Source: Burkholderiaceae bacterium (GTDB taxonomy: Bacteria; Pseudomonadota; Gammaproteobacteria; Burkholderiales; Burkholderiaceae_C). From it: a stretch of DNA of 64,000 nt. Of the stretch, positions 41,063-51,343 are shown piece by piece. Where the stretch lies: contig JAKLLA010000003.1 in NCBI GenBank assembly GCA_023150375.1, positions 62,001 through 126,000 of the forward strand, written 5' to 3'. The notes under the pieces were generated by a model. The model was not told the DNA's origin. It saw only the letters and a list, made by a program, of their open reading frames with translations, and did no database searches. The position numbers were made by a program, and so were the translations under genes. Position 1 is the first letter of the stretch. The number at the start of each line of letters is the position of its first letter.

Positions 41063-41779
41063 ATGAGCACCGATCTGTCCGAACTCTTCGAGGGGAACCG
41101 CCGCTGGGCCGAGCATGTCGAGGCGCGCGAGCCCGGCTTCTTCACCAAGCTGCTGAAGCAGCAGACGCCGCAGTACCTCTGGATCGGTTGCGCCGACAGC
41201 CGGGTACCGGCCAACGAGCTGGTGGACCTGCTGCCCGGCGAGCTGTTCGTGCATCGCAACATCGCCAACGTGGTGGTGCCCACCGACCTGAACGCGCTGT
41301 CGGTGATCCAGTACGCGGTGGACATGCTGAAGGTGCGCCACATCATCGTGGTGGGCCACTCGAACTGCGGCGGCGTGATGGGCGCGCTGAACAACGTGCG
41401 CGTCGGGCTGGCCGACAACTGGCTGCGGCATGTGCAGGAGGTGCGCGACCGGCACCTGACCCTGCTGGACAGCCTGCCCGAGTCGCTGCGGGTGAACACG
41501 CTGTGCGAGCTGAACGTGCTCGAGCAGGCGCGCAACGTCTGCCGCACCACGGTGGTGGAGGATGCCTGGCGGCGCGGCCAGGACGTGGTGGTGCACGGCT
41601 GGGTTTACGGCCTGCACAACGGCCTGCTGGAGGACCTGAGCCTGACGGTGTCGCGCACCGAGGACATCGAGCCGGCCTACACGCGCGCGCTGGGCGCGGT
41701 CACGCAGCGCGCCCTGCTGGCGCTGGCGCGGCTGAACCAGGCCGAGGCGGCCACCGCGGCGCGCGGCGCCGGCATCTGA
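41063..41779 (+). CDS. can: beta-class carbonic anhydrase
   Basis: 238-residue beta-carbonic anhydrase, catalysing CO2 hydration. Zinc ligands C43 and D45 in IGCADSR, H99 and C102 in GHSNCGG, with R47 completing the Asp-Arg dyad. ATG at 41063 gives [15 protein letters not shown], the family start; the frame continues upstream to 41024 but that extension has no family character. A MerR-type operator lies 77 bp upstream. It could supply bicarbonate for carboxylation steps in leucine or propionate catabolism. aceK follows after 73 nt. Confidence 0.95.
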   Translation: MSTDLSELFEGNRRWAEHVEAREPGFFTKLLKQQTPQYLWIGCADSRVPANELVDLLPGELFVHRNIANVVVPTDLNALSVIQYAVDMLKVRHIIVVGHSNCGGVMGALNNVRVGLADNWLRHVQEVRDRHLTLLDSLPESLRVNTLCELNVLEQARNVCRTTVVEDAWRRGQDVVVHGWVYGLHNGLLEDLSLTVSRTEDIEPAYTRALGAVTQRALLALARLNQAEAATAARGAGI

Positions 41780-41852
41780 GGCCCCGCGAGCGAACCCGGC
41801 CGCCGCGCCTTCGTCCACCCGGTCGCCGGCCACTCTCCCTGCACGCTCCGCC

Positions 41853-43688
41853 ATGTTCCCCGAGCAGCTCGACGACCGCCGCGCCTACGAGGTGGCGCGC
41901 GTGCTGCTCGAGGGCTTCGACCGGCATTACCGGCTGTTCCGCGCCACCAGCGCGGCGGCCAAGGCGCGCTTCGAGCAGGCCGACTGGGCCGGCCAGCAGC
42001 GGGCGCAGCGCGAACGCATCGAGTTCTACGACCGCCGAGTGGACGAAGCGGCCGAGCGGCTGCAGGCCGAACTGGAGGCCGGCACGCTGAGCATGGCGGT
42101 GTGGCAGCAGGTCAAGCTGCACTACATCGGCCTGCTGATCGACCACCACCAGCCGGAGCTGGCGGAGACCTTCTTCAATTCGGTCACCACCAAGATCCTG
42201 CACCACCAGCATTTCCACAACGACTTCATCTTCGTGCGCCCGGCGGTGAGCACGGAGTACCTCGAGAACGCCGAACCGGCGGCGCAGCCCACCTTCCGCG
42301 TCTGGTATCCGACGCGCGAGACCCTGCGCGACACGCTGGCGCAGGTAGTCGCCAGCTTCGCGCTGCAGGGCCCATGGGAGGACTTCGAGCGCGACATCGA
42401 CCAGTGGCAGGCCGCGCTCCTGGCGGCGCTGGGCGGCGAGCGCTGGCGCACCAACTTCCAGATCCAGGCGCTGGCCTCGCTGTTCTTCCGCAACAAGGGC
42501 GCCTACGTGGTCGGGCGCATCGTCAACGGCTGGCAGGAGCTGCCCTTCGCGCTGCCGATCCTGCACAGCCACCCGGACGGCAGCGGCGCCGGCGCGGTCC
42601 CCGCCGGGCCGGGTCGCCTGGCCCTCGATGCGGCGCTGTTCGGCGAGGACGACCTGCAGATGCTGTTCAGCTTCGCGCGGGCCTACTTCCTGGTCGAGAT
42701 GGAGGTGCCCTCGGCCTACGTGCAGTTCCTGCGCATCCTGATGCCGCGCAAGCCGCGCAGCGAGCTCTACAGCGCCCTGGGCCTGCACAAGCAGGGCAAG
42801 ACGCTGTTCTTCCGCGATTTCCAGTTTCACCTGCGCCACTCGAGCGACGCCTTCCGCATCGCCCCGGGCATCAAGGGCCTGGTGATGCTGGTGTTCGACC
42901 TGCCGAGCTACCCCTTCGTCTTCAAGCTGATCAAGGACTTCTTCCCGCACCAGAAGGAGACCACGCGCGAGCAGGTCAAGGCCAAGTACCTGCTGGTCAA
43001 GCAGCACGACCGGGTGGGCCGCATGGCCGACACGCTGGAGTTCAGCAACGTGGCCTTTCCGCGCGCGCGCTTCACGCCCGAGCTGATGGCCGAGATCCGG
43101 CGCTTCTGCCCCAGCCTGCTGGAGGAGCGCGGCGACACGCTGATCCTGAAGCACGTCTACATCGAGCGGCGCATGGTGCCGCTGAACATCTTCCTGCAGG
43201 AGGCCGGCCCGGCGCAGCTCGAGCACGCGGTGATCGAGTACGGCAACGCGATCAAGGACCTGGTGGCGGCCAACATCTTCCCCGGTGACATGCTGTGGAA
43301 GAACTTCGGTGTGATGCGCCACGGCAAGGTGGTGTTCTACGACTACGACGAGATCGAGTACGTCACCGACTGCCACTTCCGCCGCGTGCCGCCGCCGCGC
43401 AACGAGGAGGAGGAGATGTCCGGCAAGGTCTGGTACACGGTGCGCCCGGGCGACGTCTTCCCGGAGACCTTCGGCCCCTTCCTGCTCGGCCACCCGGCGG
43501 TGCGCGAGGTGTTCATGAGGCACCACGCCGACCTGCTCGACCCGGCCTTCTGGCAGGCGCACCAGGCGCGCATCCGCGCCGGCCATGTGCACGACGTCTT
43601 TCCCTACGACCCGGAGCGCCGCTTCGTCCACCAGCGCCGCGCCGCCGCCGCGCCGGACGTGAGCGCGGCCGAGGACATCGCGCCCTGA
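41853..43688 (+). CDS. aceK: isocitrate dehydrogenase kinase/phosphatase AceK
   Basis: 611-residue AceK, a bifunctional enzyme that phosphorylates and dephosphorylates isocitrate dehydrogenase to steer isocitrate between the TCA cycle and glyoxylate shunt. The ATP-binding stretch [18 protein letters not shown] (about 335-352), kinase-like [20 protein letters not shown] and catalytic DYDEIEYVT (near 500) are present. The length is slightly above the E. coli enzyme (about 578). Isocitrate lyase is absent; malate synthase G is encoded at 19584. The thiolase gene follows after 56 nt in the same orientation. Confidence 0.97.
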   Translation: MFPEQLDDRRAYEVARVLLEGFDRHYRLFRATSAAAKARFEQADWAGQQRAQRERIEFYDRRVDEAAERLQAELEAGTLSMAVWQQVKLHYIGLLIDHHQPELAETFFNSVTTKILHHQHFHNDFIFVRPAVSTEYLENAEPAAQPTFRVWYPTRETLRDTLAQVVASFALQGPWEDFERDIDQWQAALLAALGGERWRTNFQIQALASLFFRNKGAYVVGRIVNGWQELPFALPILHSHPDGSGAGAVPAGPGRLALDAALFGEDDLQMLFSFARAYFLVEMEVPSAYVQFLRILMPRKPRSELYSALGLHKQGKTLFFRDFQFHLRHSSDAFRIAPGIKGLVMLVFDLPSYPFVFKLIKDFFPHQKETTREQVKAKYLLVKQHDRVGRMADTLEFSNVAFPRARFTPELMAEIRRFCPSLLEERGDTLILKHVYIERRMVPLNIFLQEAGPAQLEHAVIEYGNAIKDLVAANIFPGDMLWKNFGVMRHGKVVFYDYDEIEYVTDCHFRRVPPPRNEEEEMSGKVWYTVRPGDVFPETFGPFLLGHPAVREVFMRHHADLLDPAFWQAHQARIRAGHVHDVFPYDPERRFVHQRRAAAAPDVSAAEDIAP

Positions 43689-43744
43689 AGGTCATCGCGC
43701 GCCCCCCCATCCCATCCTGCCCCGCCACCCCGAGGAGAACCCCC

Positions 43745-44923
43745 ATGTCCGATCCCATCGTCATCGTCTCCGCCGCCCGCACGCCCATCGGCGGCCTGCT
43801 GGGCGACTTCGCCAACCTGTCCGCCTCCGACCTCGGCGCGGTGGCGATCCGTGCCGCCGTGGAGCGCGCCGGCGTGCCGGGTGACGCCGTGGACGAGGTG
43901 CTGATGGGCAACTGCCTGATGGCCGGCCAGGGCCAGGCCCCGGCCCGCCAGGCGGTGCTGAAGGCCGGCCTGCCGATCTCGGCCGGCGCGGTGACGCTGA
44001 GCAAGATGTGCGGCTCGGGCATGCGCGCGATGATGTTCGCGCACGACATGCTCGCCGCCGGCAGCGCCGACGTCATGGTCGCCGGCGGCATGGAGAGCAT
44101 GACCAACGCGCCGCACCTGATGTTCGCCCGCAAGGGCGTCAAGTACGGCGCCGCCCAGCTCTTCGACCACATGGCCATGGACGGCCTGGAGGACGCCTAC
44201 GAGCGCGGCAAGGCCATGGGCGCCTTCGCCGAGCAGTGCGTGGAGAAGTTCGGCTTCACCCGCGAGGCGCAGGACGCCTACGCGATTGCCTCCACCACGC
44301 GCGCCAAGGCCGCCAACGAGGACGGCAGCTTCGACTGGGAAATGGCGCCGGTGACGCTGAAGGGCCGGGCTGGCGACACGGTCATCCAGTTCGACGAGCA
44401 GCCCTTCAAGGCCAAGCTCGACAAGATCGCCGGCCTGAAGCCCGCCTTCAAGAAGGACGGCACCATCACCGCCGCCAACGCCTCGAGCATCTCCGACGGC
44501 GCCGCCGCGCTGGTGCTGATGCGCGCGTCCACCGCCGCCGCGCGCGGCCTTTCGCCGGTGGCGCGCATCGTCGCCCACGCGGTGCACGCGCAGGAGCCGG
44601 CCTGGTTCTCGACCGCGCCGGCCGGCTCGATCCGCAAGGTGCTGGCCAAGGCCGGCTGGCAGACCGCCGACGTGGACCTCTGGGAGGTCAACGAGGCCTT
44701 CGCCGCCGTCACGATGGCCGCGATGACCGAGTTCGACCTGCCGCACGACATCGTCAACGTGCACGGCGGCGCCTGCGCGCTGGGCCACCCGATCGGTGCC
44801 TCGGGCGCGCGCATCGTCGTCACGCTGCTGGGCGCGCTGAAGAAGCGCGGCGGCAGGCGCGGCGTCGCCTCGCTGTGCATCGGCGGCGGCGAGGCCACCG
44901 CGCTGGCCGTGGAGATGCTCTGA
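43745..44923 (+). CDS. acetyl-CoA C-acyltransferase (thiolase)
   Basis: 392-residue thiolase of the acetyl-CoA acetyltransferase type. Nucleophile Cys in KMCGSGMRAM (about 90), base histidine in GGACALGHPIGASGAR (about 345-360) and the second cysteine in CIGGGEAT (near 380) are all present. It interconverts acetoacetyl-CoA and acetyl-CoA, or cleaves 3-ketoacyl-CoA. Ribosome-binding AGGAG lies before the ATG (CGAGGAGAACCCCC). Placed after can and aceK behind a LiuR-like operator, it probably acts at the end of leucine/fatty-acid breakdown. The LysE-type gene starts 4 nt after its stop. Confidence 0.95.
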   Translation: MSDPIVIVSAARTPIGGLLGDFANLSASDLGAVAIRAAVERAGVPGDAVDEVLMGNCLMAGQGQAPARQAVLKAGLPISAGAVTLSKMCGSGMRAMMFAHDMLAAGSADVMVAGGMESMTNAPHLMFARKGVKYGAAQLFDHMAMDGLEDAYERGKAMGAFAEQCVEKFGFTREAQDAYAIASTTRAKAANEDGSFDWEMAPVTLKGRAGDTVIQFDEQPFKAKLDKIAGLKPAFKKDGTITAANASSISDGAAALVLMRASTAAARGLSPVARIVAHAVHAQEPAWFSTAPAGSIRKVLAKAGWQTADVDLWEVNEAFAAVTMAAMTEFDLPHDIVNVHGGACALGHPIGASGARIVVTLLGALKKRGGRRGVASLCIGGGEATALAVEML

Positions 44924-44927
44924 CGCC

Positions 44928-45611
44928 ATGGATCCGGTCTTCACCCTCGGCCCGACCTTGGGCTTGAAGGACCTGGCGCTGTTCGCCGTCACGGTGCTGG
45001 TGCTCAACGCCACGCCGGGCGTGGATCTGCTGCTGACCATTTCGCGCACGCTGCAGCACGGCGTGCGCGGCGGGCTGGCGGCGGCTGCGGGCATCAGCGC
45101 GGGCTGCGTGATCCACGCCATCGGCGCGGCCTTCGGGCTGGCCGCGCTGCTGGCCACCTCGGCCGGGGCCTTCGACGCACTCAAGCTGCTCGGCGCGGTC
45201 TACCTCGCCTGGCTGGCCTTCGGCATGTGGCGCAGCGCGCTGCGCCCGGCCGAGCCCGCCGCCGCCCCGGCGCCCGACGCAGACAGCGCGCCGGCCCGGC
45301 CGGTCGCCCTCAGCGTGCTGTTCAGCCAGGGCCTGCTGACCAACGTGACGAACCCGAAGGTGGCACTCTTCTTCCTCGCGCTGCTGCCGCAGTTCATCGC
45401 CACCGACGCGCCGGACAAGACGCTGGCCTTCCTGGTGCTGGGCGGCTGGTTCGTGCTGCAGAGCGCGCTGTTCCTGGCCGTGCTCGTGCGGGCCATCGCG
45501 CCGCTGCGCCGCTGGAAGCCCTCGCCCGGCCTGCAGCGGCTGATGCAGGGCGCCTGCGGACTGCTCTTCGCCGGCCTGGCGCTGCGCCTGGCGCTGGCCG
45601 AACGGCCTTGA
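44928..45611 (+). CDS. LysE family translocator (second copy)
   Basis: 227-residue inner-membrane protein with six predicted segments. [20 protein letters not shown] matches the LysE/RhtB first-helix signature with TPG instead of PGP, and [19 protein letters not shown] is the conserved mid motif. A short Ala/Pro-rich loop lies near residue 105. Exported substrate unknown. It starts 4 nt after the thiolase stop, so it is probably part of that operon. It is not closely similar to the LysE protein at 36076. Confidence 0.88.
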   Translation: MDPVFTLGPTLGLKDLALFAVTVLVLNATPGVDLLLTISRTLQHGVRGGLAAAAGISAGCVIHAIGAAFGLAALLATSAGAFDALKLLGAVYLAWLAFGMWRSALRPAEPAAAPAPDADSAPARPVALSVLFSQGLLTNVTNPKVALFFLALLPQFIATDAPDKTLAFLVLGGWFVLQSALFLAVLVRAIAPLRRWKPSPGLQRLMQGACGLLFAGLALRLALAERP

Positions 45612-45663
45612 TGCGCCGGCCACCGCATCCCACTACTCACCGACGGCCCCCTTCCCCGATCCC

Positions 45664-46767
45664 ATGAGTCCCTACTGGAGCCCCCTCGTCCACCAGCTCG
45701 CCCCCTACGTGCCGGGCGAGCAGCCCAAGCTGGCCCAGCTGGTCAAGCTCAACACCAACGAGAACCCCTACCCGCCCAGCCCGCGCGTGCGCGAGGCGAT
45801 CGAGGCCGAACTCGGCGCCGATGCCGCCCGCCTGCGCCTGTACCCGGACCCCACCGCCAGCGCGCTGCGCGAGGGCATCGCCCGGCTGCACGGACTGGCA
45901 GCCGACCAGGTCTTCGTCGGCAACGGCTCCGACGAGGTGCTGGCGCACGCCTTCATGGCGCTGCTGAACCACCGCGACGCGGCCGGCGCGCCGCGCCCGC
46001 TGCTCTTTCCGGACATCACCTACAGCTTCTACCCGACCTACTGCCGGCTCTACGGCATCACGCCGCAGACGGTGCCGCTGGATGCGCAGCTGCGCATCGA
46101 CGTCGACGCCCTGATCGCCGCCGCCCGGGCCTGTGACGCCGGCGGGGTGATCTTCCCGAACCCGAATGCGCCCACCGGCTGCGGCATCGCCCGCGCCGCG
46201 GTCGAGCGCCTGCTCGCTGCCCTGCCCGACCGCGTCGTGGTGGTGGACGAGGCCTATGTGGACTTCGGCGCCGACAGCGCCATCCCGCTGATCGCCGCGC
46301 ACCCCAACCTGCTGGTGGTGCACACGCTGTCCAAGTCGCGCTCGCTGGCCGGGCTGCGGGTGGGCTTCGCGCTCGGGCAGGCCGGGTTGATCGAGGCGCT
46401 GGTGCGGGTCAAGGACAGCTTCAACTCCTACCCGCTGGACCGCCTGGCCCTGGTCGGCGCACAGGCCGCCCTCGAGGATGCGGCCTGGTTCGAGCAGACC
46501 CGCAACGCCGTGATCGCCGCACGCACGCAGCTGAGCGCCGATCTGGCCGCGCTGGGCTTCGAGGTGCTGCCCTCGCAGGCCAACTTCGTCTTCGCCCGCC
46601 ACCCGGCGCACCGGGGTGCGGCGCTGCAGCAGGCGCTGCGCGAGCGCGCCGTGATCGTGCGCCACTTCAGCCGGCCCGAGCGCATCGCCGACCACCTGCG
46701 CATCACGGTGGGCACGCCCGCCGAGTGCGCGGCGCTGGTCGAGGCGCTGCGGCAGATCCTCGGCTGA
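45664..46767 (+). CDS. hisC: histidinol-phosphate aminotransferase
   Basis: 367-residue PLP-dependent class I/II aminotransferase of the HisC type. Substrate-binding [13 protein letters not shown] near residue 23-35, PLP-contact [10 protein letters not shown], and Schiff-base lysine in [14 protein letters not shown] (about 224). It converts histidinol phosphate and glutamate to imidazole acetol phosphate, and HisC paralogs often act on other aromatic amino acids. No other his gene lies nearby, so this may be a second copy. The length is typical. Confidence 0.92.
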   Translation: MSPYWSPLVHQLAPYVPGEQPKLAQLVKLNTNENPYPPSPRVREAIEAELGADAARLRLYPDPTASALREGIARLHGLAADQVFVGNGSDEVLAHAFMALLNHRDAAGAPRPLLFPDITYSFYPTYCRLYGITPQTVPLDAQLRIDVDALIAAARACDAGGVIFPNPNAPTGCGIARAAVERLLAALPDRVVVVDEAYVDFGADSAIPLIAAHPNLLVVHTLSKSRSLAGLRVGFALGQAGLIEALVRVKDSFNSYPLDRLALVGAQAALEDAAWFEQTRNAVIAARTQLSADLAALGFEVLPSQANFVFARHPAHRGAALQQALRERAVIVRHFSRPERIADHLRITVGTPAECAALVEALRQILG

Positions 46768-46852
46768 GACCGCTGCCGCCGCCCTGCCCCGAACCGAATC
46801 CCGCCTTCCCAGCCCCTTCGAGCCCCATCGAGCCCCTTCAGGAGACCCCGCC

Positions 46853-47983
46853 ATGCTGCTCAGTGAAGACCACCGTGCCGTGCAGGACGCCGTGCGCGCC
46901 TACGTGCAGGACCACATCGCGCCGCATGCCGCGCGCTGGGACAAGGAACACCACTTCCCCGCCGAGGAACTGAAGGGCCTGGCCGCGCTGGGCTGCTACG
47001 GCGTGGCGGTGCCGGCCGAGTACGACGGCGCCGGGCTGGACTACCTGGCCCTGTCGATCATCCTCGAGGAGATCGCCGCCGGCGACGGCGGCACCTCCAC
47101 CCCGGTGAGCGTCAACAACTGCCCGGTCTGCTCCATCCTGATGGCCTTCGGCAACGAGGCGCAGAAGCAGGAGTTCCTGAAGCCCCTGGCCCGCGGCGAC
47201 ATGCTCGGCGCCTTCTGCCTGACCGAGCCGCACGTCGGCTCCGAAGCCGGCGGGCTGAAGACGGTGGCGGTGCGCGACGGCGACGACTACGTGCTCGACG
47301 GCGTCAAGCAGTTCATCACCAGCGGCAAGCACGGCGACGTGGCCATCGTGATGGCGGTGACCGACAAGGCCGCCGGCAAGAAGGGCATCAGCGCCTTCCT
47401 GGTGCCCACGAACACCCCCGGCTACGTGGTCGCCCGGCTGGAGGACAAGATGGGCCAGCACAGCTCGGACACCGCGCAGATCCTCTTCGAGGACTGCCGC
47501 ATTCCGGCGCGTTACCGCCTCGGCGAGGAGGGCCAGGGCCTGAAGATCGCGCTGTCGGGCCTGGAAGGCGGGCGCATCGGCATCGCCAGCCAGTCCATCG
47601 GCATGGCGCGCGCAGCCTTCGAGGCGGCGCTGGCCTACAGCCGCGACCGCATCGCCTTCGGCCAGCCGATCTTCGAGCACCAGGCGGTGCAGTTCCGCCT
47701 GGCCGAAGCAGCCATGCAGATCGAGGCCGCCCGCCAGCTCACCTGGCACGCCGCCGCGCTGAAGGACGCCGGCCTGCCCTGCCTGAAGGAGGCGGCGATG
47801 GCCAAGCTCTTCGCCAGCGAGATGGCCGAGAAGGTCTGCTCGATCGCCATCCAGACCTTCGGCGGCTACGGCTACGTCAGCGACTTCCCGGTCGAGCGCA
47901 TCTACCGCGACGTGCGGGTGTGCCAGATCTACGAGGGCACCAGCGACGTGCAGAAGATCCTGATCGGGCGGGCGCTGGGGTGA
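46853..47983 (+). CDS. acyl-CoA dehydrogenase
   Basis: 376-residue flavoprotein of the acyl-CoA dehydrogenase family. FAD/substrate signature [13 protein letters not shown] (about 122-134), FITSGKHGD, and the C-terminal [13 protein letters not shown] (near 365), which carries the catalytic glutamate position of SCAD/MCAD-type enzymes; isovaleryl-CoA dehydrogenase uses another. It oxidises an acyl-CoA to enoyl-CoA, passing electrons to ETF. Ribosome-binding AGGAGA is about 8 nt upstream of the ATG. It is 85 nt after hisC. Preferred chain length cannot be read from the sequence. Confidence 0.94.
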   Translation: MLLSEDHRAVQDAVRAYVQDHIAPHAARWDKEHHFPAEELKGLAALGCYGVAVPAEYDGAGLDYLALSIILEEIAAGDGGTSTPVSVNNCPVCSILMAFGNEAQKQEFLKPLARGDMLGAFCLTEPHVGSEAGGLKTVAVRDGDDYVLDGVKQFITSGKHGDVAIVMAVTDKAAGKKGISAFLVPTNTPGYVVARLEDKMGQHSSDTAQILFEDCRIPARYRLGEEGQGLKIALSGLEGGRIGIASQSIGMARAAFEAALAYSRDRIAFGQPIFEHQAVQFRLAEAAMQIEAARQLTWHAAALKDAGLPCLKEAAMAKLFASEMAEKVCSIAIQTFGGYGYVSDFPVERIYRDVRVCQIYEGTSDVQKILIGRALG

Positions 47984-47990
47984 AGATCGG

Positions 47991-48014
47991 GGGCCGCGCG
48001 CCCTGCAGCGGCCC
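47991..48014. terminator. possible hairpin between convergent genes
   Basis: GGGCCGC / GCGGCCC arms (7 bp, 10-nt loop) between the convergent acyl-CoA dehydrogenase gene and the small gene at 48017. No U-tract follows, so termination is only possible. Confidence 0.35.
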
Positions 48015-48016
48015 GC

Positions 48017-48313
48017 TCAGTACGCCATCTCCACGCGCGCCCCTTCGCGGGACTGGGCCCGCACCGCCTCGAGTTCGTCGATCAGGCGGTCGGCCTCGGC
48101 CAGGAAGCTGTCCCGGTCCGGATGAGGGTGACCCATGAGCAACACTGAGGAATGTTCCACGAGTTGCGCATCGCCCGCCACCTTGGCCCATCGTCGCACC
48201 TCGTAGTACGACAGCAGCGCCAGGCGGCCGAGGTCCCCGTTGCGACGGGCGTGCCAGAGGTCGGCCAGCAGATCCTCGAGGCCGAGCTTCAGCTTGGGGG
48301 TCAACGCATTCAT
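48017..48313 (-). CDS. hypothetical protein, all-helical, 98 residues
   Basis: 98-residue helical, charged protein of no recognised family (MNALTPKLKLGLEDLLADLW at the start; central LARLGLL-type helices and a short PHPDRDSF loop). ATG at 48313 is preferred; the longer frame to 48361 adds 16 residues without a family match. There is no signal peptide or membrane segment. It is convergent with the acyl-CoA dehydrogenase gene and divergent from trkA. It looks like a real gene by its codon pattern, but its function is unknown. Confidence 0.55.
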   Translation of the reverse strand: MNALTPKLKLGLEDLLADLWHARRNGDLGRLALLSYYEVRRWAKVAGDAQLVEHSSVLLMGHPHPDRDSFLAEADRLIDELEAVRAQSREGARVEMAY

Positions 48314-48434
48314 GGTGCGCCGCAGCATCCGGCCGGAACCTGAATCCAACCTTACATCCATCCGGATGCGGGGCGTGGTCTGCCCGGCCTGCGCACGTCA
48401 CCCGGAAGCAAGCCGGACCGGGATAATCCGGCGC

Positions 48435-49862
48435 ATGAAAATCGTCATCCTCGGCGCCGGGCGCGTCGGTGAAAGCGTGGCCGAAAGCCTGGTGTCCGAG
48501 CGCAACGACATCACGCTGGTCGACACCGACCCGCTGCGGCTGCGCGAGCTGCAGGAGCGCATGGACCTGCGCGGGGTGGTGGGCAACGGCATCCAGCCCT
48601 CGGTGCTGCGCGATGCGGGCGCGGACGACGCCGACATGCTGATCGCCTGCGCCCCGATGGACGAGACCAACCTGGTGGTCTGCAAGGTGGCGCGCGAGGT
48701 GTTCAACATCCCGAATACCATCGCCCGGCTGCGCAGCCCGGAGTTCGAGGAGGGCAGCGACCTGCTCGGCAAGGCCGGCTTCGCGGTGGACAACGTCATC
48801 CACCCCGAGCAGAGCGTGACCGCCTACATCCGCAAGCTCATCGAGTACCCCGAGGCGCTGCAGGTGCTGGAGTTCGCGCACGGGCTGGTCAGCCTGATCG
48901 CGGTGCGCGCGCTGGCCGGCGGCCTGCTGGTGCAGCACAGCCTGGCGGAGATTCCCGCACTGGTGCCCGAGGCGGAGATGCGCATCGTCGCGATCTACCG
49001 GCAGGACAACGCGATCACCGACCTGGGCGGCGCCACCCGCATCGAGCCGGGCGACGAGGTCTTCGTGCTGGCCGCCACCGAGCACCTGCGCAAGGTGCTG
49101 GGGGCGCTGGGCAAGCTGGCCCGCCCGGTGCGCCGCGTGATGATCGCCGGCGGCGGCAAGGTGGGCCTGCGGCTGGCGCGCGAGATCCAGGACGGCTGCC
49201 GGGTCAAGCTGATCGAGCAGCAGCGCCTGCGCTGCGAATACCTGGCCACGCAGCTGCCCGACTCGGTGCTGGTGCTGCACGGCGACTCCACCGACGAGGA
49301 GCTGCTCGTCGAGGAGAACGTCGAGGACATGGACTTCTTCCTCGCGCTGACCAACGACGACGAGGACAACATCATGGCCTGCCTGCTGGCCAAGCGGCTG
49401 GGGGCGCGGCGGGTGCTGGCGGTGATCAACCGGCGTGCCTATGCGGACCTGGTGCAGGGCACGACGATCGACATCGCGATCTCGCCCAGCCACACCGTGA
49501 TCGGCGAGCTGCTGGCGCATGTGCGCCGCGGCGATGTCGAAGCGGTGCACAGCCTGCGCCGCGGCGCGGCCGAGGCGCTGGAAGCCATCGTGCGCGGCGA
49601 CCGCAAGACCTGCCGCATGGCCGGGCGACGCATCGACGAGATCGGCCTGCCCGCCGGTGCCCAGGTGGGCGCCATCGTGCGCGGCCTGCACCGCGAGGAC
49701 GGCAGCGAGGCCGACGCCGGCAGCGCCCGCCCGCAGGTGCTGATCGCGCACCACGACACCGTGATCCAGCCCAACGACCACGTGATCGTCTTCGTGCCGA
49801 ACAAGCGCATGGTGCGCGCGGTGGAAAAGCTCTTCCAGGTCAGCCCGACCTTCCTGTTCTGA
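48435..49862 (+). CDS. trkA: Trk system potassium transporter TrkA
   Basis: 475-residue peripheral NAD-binding regulator of TrkH potassium uptake, with two RCK_N/RCK_C pairs. NAD-binding GAGRVGESVA at about 7-16 and IAGGGKVGLRLA (second RCK, about 236-247). ATG at 48435 is the family start. It is immediately upstream of trkH (20-nt gap), the same operon order as in other proteobacteria. Duplicated RCK architecture and length match the E. coli protein. Confidence 0.96.
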   Translation: MKIVILGAGRVGESVAESLVSERNDITLVDTDPLRLRELQERMDLRGVVGNGIQPSVLRDAGADDADMLIACAPMDETNLVVCKVAREVFNIPNTIARLRSPEFEEGSDLLGKAGFAVDNVIHPEQSVTAYIRKLIEYPEALQVLEFAHGLVSLIAVRALAGGLLVQHSLAEIPALVPEAEMRIVAIYRQDNAITDLGGATRIEPGDEVFVLAATEHLRKVLGALGKLARPVRRVMIAGGGKVGLRLAREIQDGCRVKLIEQQRLRCEYLATQLPDSVLVLHGDSTDEELLVEENVEDMDFFLALTNDDEDNIMACLLAKRLGARRVLAVINRRAYADLVQGTTIDIAISPSHTVIGELLAHVRRGDVEAVHSLRRGAAEALEAIVRGDRKTCRMAGRRIDEIGLPAGAQVGAIVRGLHREDGSEADAGSARPQVLIAHHDTVIQPNDHVIVFVPNKRMVRAVEKLFQVSPTFLF

Positions 49863-49882
49863 CCTGACCCGGAGCCCGCGAC

Positions 49883-51337
49883 ATGGGTGCGCTCGCCGTC
49901 ACGGCCCTGGTGGGCCGCATGGTGCTGATCTTCGCGCTGCTGCTGCTGGTGCCGCTGGGCTTCGCGCTGTCGGCGCACGACCCGGCCGAGGACGCCTTCA
50001 TCCTCTCGGCCGCCATCACCGCCGGCACCGGGCTGGCGATGAGCCTGCTGACGCGCAGCTTCCGCCGCGAACTGCTGCCGCACGACGGCTTCCTGCTGGT
50101 GGGGCTGACCTGGGCGGTGCTGCCGCTGTTCGGCGCCCTGCCGCTGTGGCTGGCGGTGCCGGGGCTGAGCGCCACCGACGCCTACTTCGAGGCCATGTCC
50201 GCCTTCACCGCCACCGGCGCGACCGCCCTGTCCGGGCTGGACGAGCTGCCGCGCTCGGTGAACGTCTGGCGCTGCTTCATGATGCTGGTCGGCGGGCTGG
50301 GCATCATCGTGCTGGCCGTGGCCATCCTGCCGCTGCTGGGGGTCGGCGGCAGCCAGCTGTTCAAGACCGAGACCGCCGGCCCGCTGAAGGACCAGAAGCT
50401 CACGCCCCGCATCGCCGACACCGCCCGGGCGCTGTGGGTGATCTACGTGCTGCTGGCGGTGCTGTGCACCCTGGCCTACCGGGCCGGCGGCATGAGCTGG
50501 GCCGACGCCTTCATGCACATGTGCAGCACGGTGAGCCTGGGCGGCTTCTCGCCCTACGACGCCAGCTTCGGCCACTTCGACTCGCCGCTGCTCGAGGCGA
50601 TCGCCGTGGTCTTCATGCTGCTGTCGGGCATCAACCTGGTGATGTACTTCGTCGCGCTGCGCGGCCGCTCGCTGGCGGTCCTCTGGCGCAACCCGGAGAT
50701 CCGCGCCTTCTACGCCGTGCTGAGTGCCAGCATCGTGGTGATCACGCTGTACCTGACCTGGCACGACGCCCATACGACCTTCTGGGAGGCGCTGCGCCGC
50801 ACCGCCTTCCACGTCGTCTCCGTGGCCACCACCACCGGCTATGCCTCCTACGACTATGCGCAGTGGCCGATGTTCGCCTCGCTGCTGATGATCCTGCTGG
50901 GCTGCTTCGCCACCTGCGCGGGCAGCACCGGCGGGGGCATCAAGATGGTTCGCATGCTGCTGCTGCTCAAGCAGGCCCAGCGCGAGCTGGTGCGCATCGT
51001 CCACCCCAGCGCGGTCAACCCGGTGGTGCTGGGCGGCCGCGCGGTCGGCGACCGGGTGATGCAGAGCGTGATCGCCTACATGATGATGTACGGCGCCTCG
51101 CTGGTCGGCCTGACCATGATCCTGCTGTTCAGCGGGCTGGACGTGGTGACCGCCTTCACCGCAGTGATCGCCTGCGTCAACAACATCGGCCCCGGCCTCG
51201 GCCAGGTCGGCCCGGCCGTCAACTACGGCGGCCTGACGGACTTCCAGACCTGGGTCTGCACCTTCGCGATGCTGCTGGGCCGCCTGGAACTGCTGGCCGT
51301 GCTGGTGCTGTTCACGCCCAGCTTCTGGCGGCGCTGA
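49883..51337 (+). CDS. trkH: potassium uptake protein TrkH
   Basis: 484-residue K+ channel-type transporter with about ten membrane segments and four pore-loop repeats. Examples are MSAFTATGATALS (first), TVSLGGFSPY (second), VSVATTTGYASYDY (third) and ACVNNIGPGLGQV (fourth), whose conserved glycines form the selectivity filter. It partners TrkA, encoded 20 nt upstream. The length is that of TrkH (about 483). No stop or frameshift was found. Confidence 0.95.
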   Translation: MGALAVTALVGRMVLIFALLLLVPLGFALSAHDPAEDAFILSAAITAGTGLAMSLLTRSFRRELLPHDGFLLVGLTWAVLPLFGALPLWLAVPGLSATDAYFEAMSAFTATGATALSGLDELPRSVNVWRCFMMLVGGLGIIVLAVAILPLLGVGGSQLFKTETAGPLKDQKLTPRIADTARALWVIYVLLAVLCTLAYRAGGMSWADAFMHMCSTVSLGGFSPYDASFGHFDSPLLEAIAVVFMLLSGINLVMYFVALRGRSLAVLWRNPEIRAFYAVLSASIVVITLYLTWHDAHTTFWEALRRTAFHVVSVATTTGYASYDYAQWPMFASLLMILLGCFATCAGSTGGGIKMVRMLLLLKQAQRELVRIVHPSAVNPVVLGGRAVGDRVMQSVIAYMMMYGASLVGLTMILLFSGLDVVTAFTAVIACVNNIGPGLGQVGPAVNYGGLTDFQTWVCTFAMLLGRLELLAVLVLFTPSFWRR

Positions 51338-51343
51338 GGGGGC

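Noticed and set aside
48153-48168. TGTTCCACGAG as a fourth parS site
   Set aside because: Only the left half-site matches; the second arm is absent.
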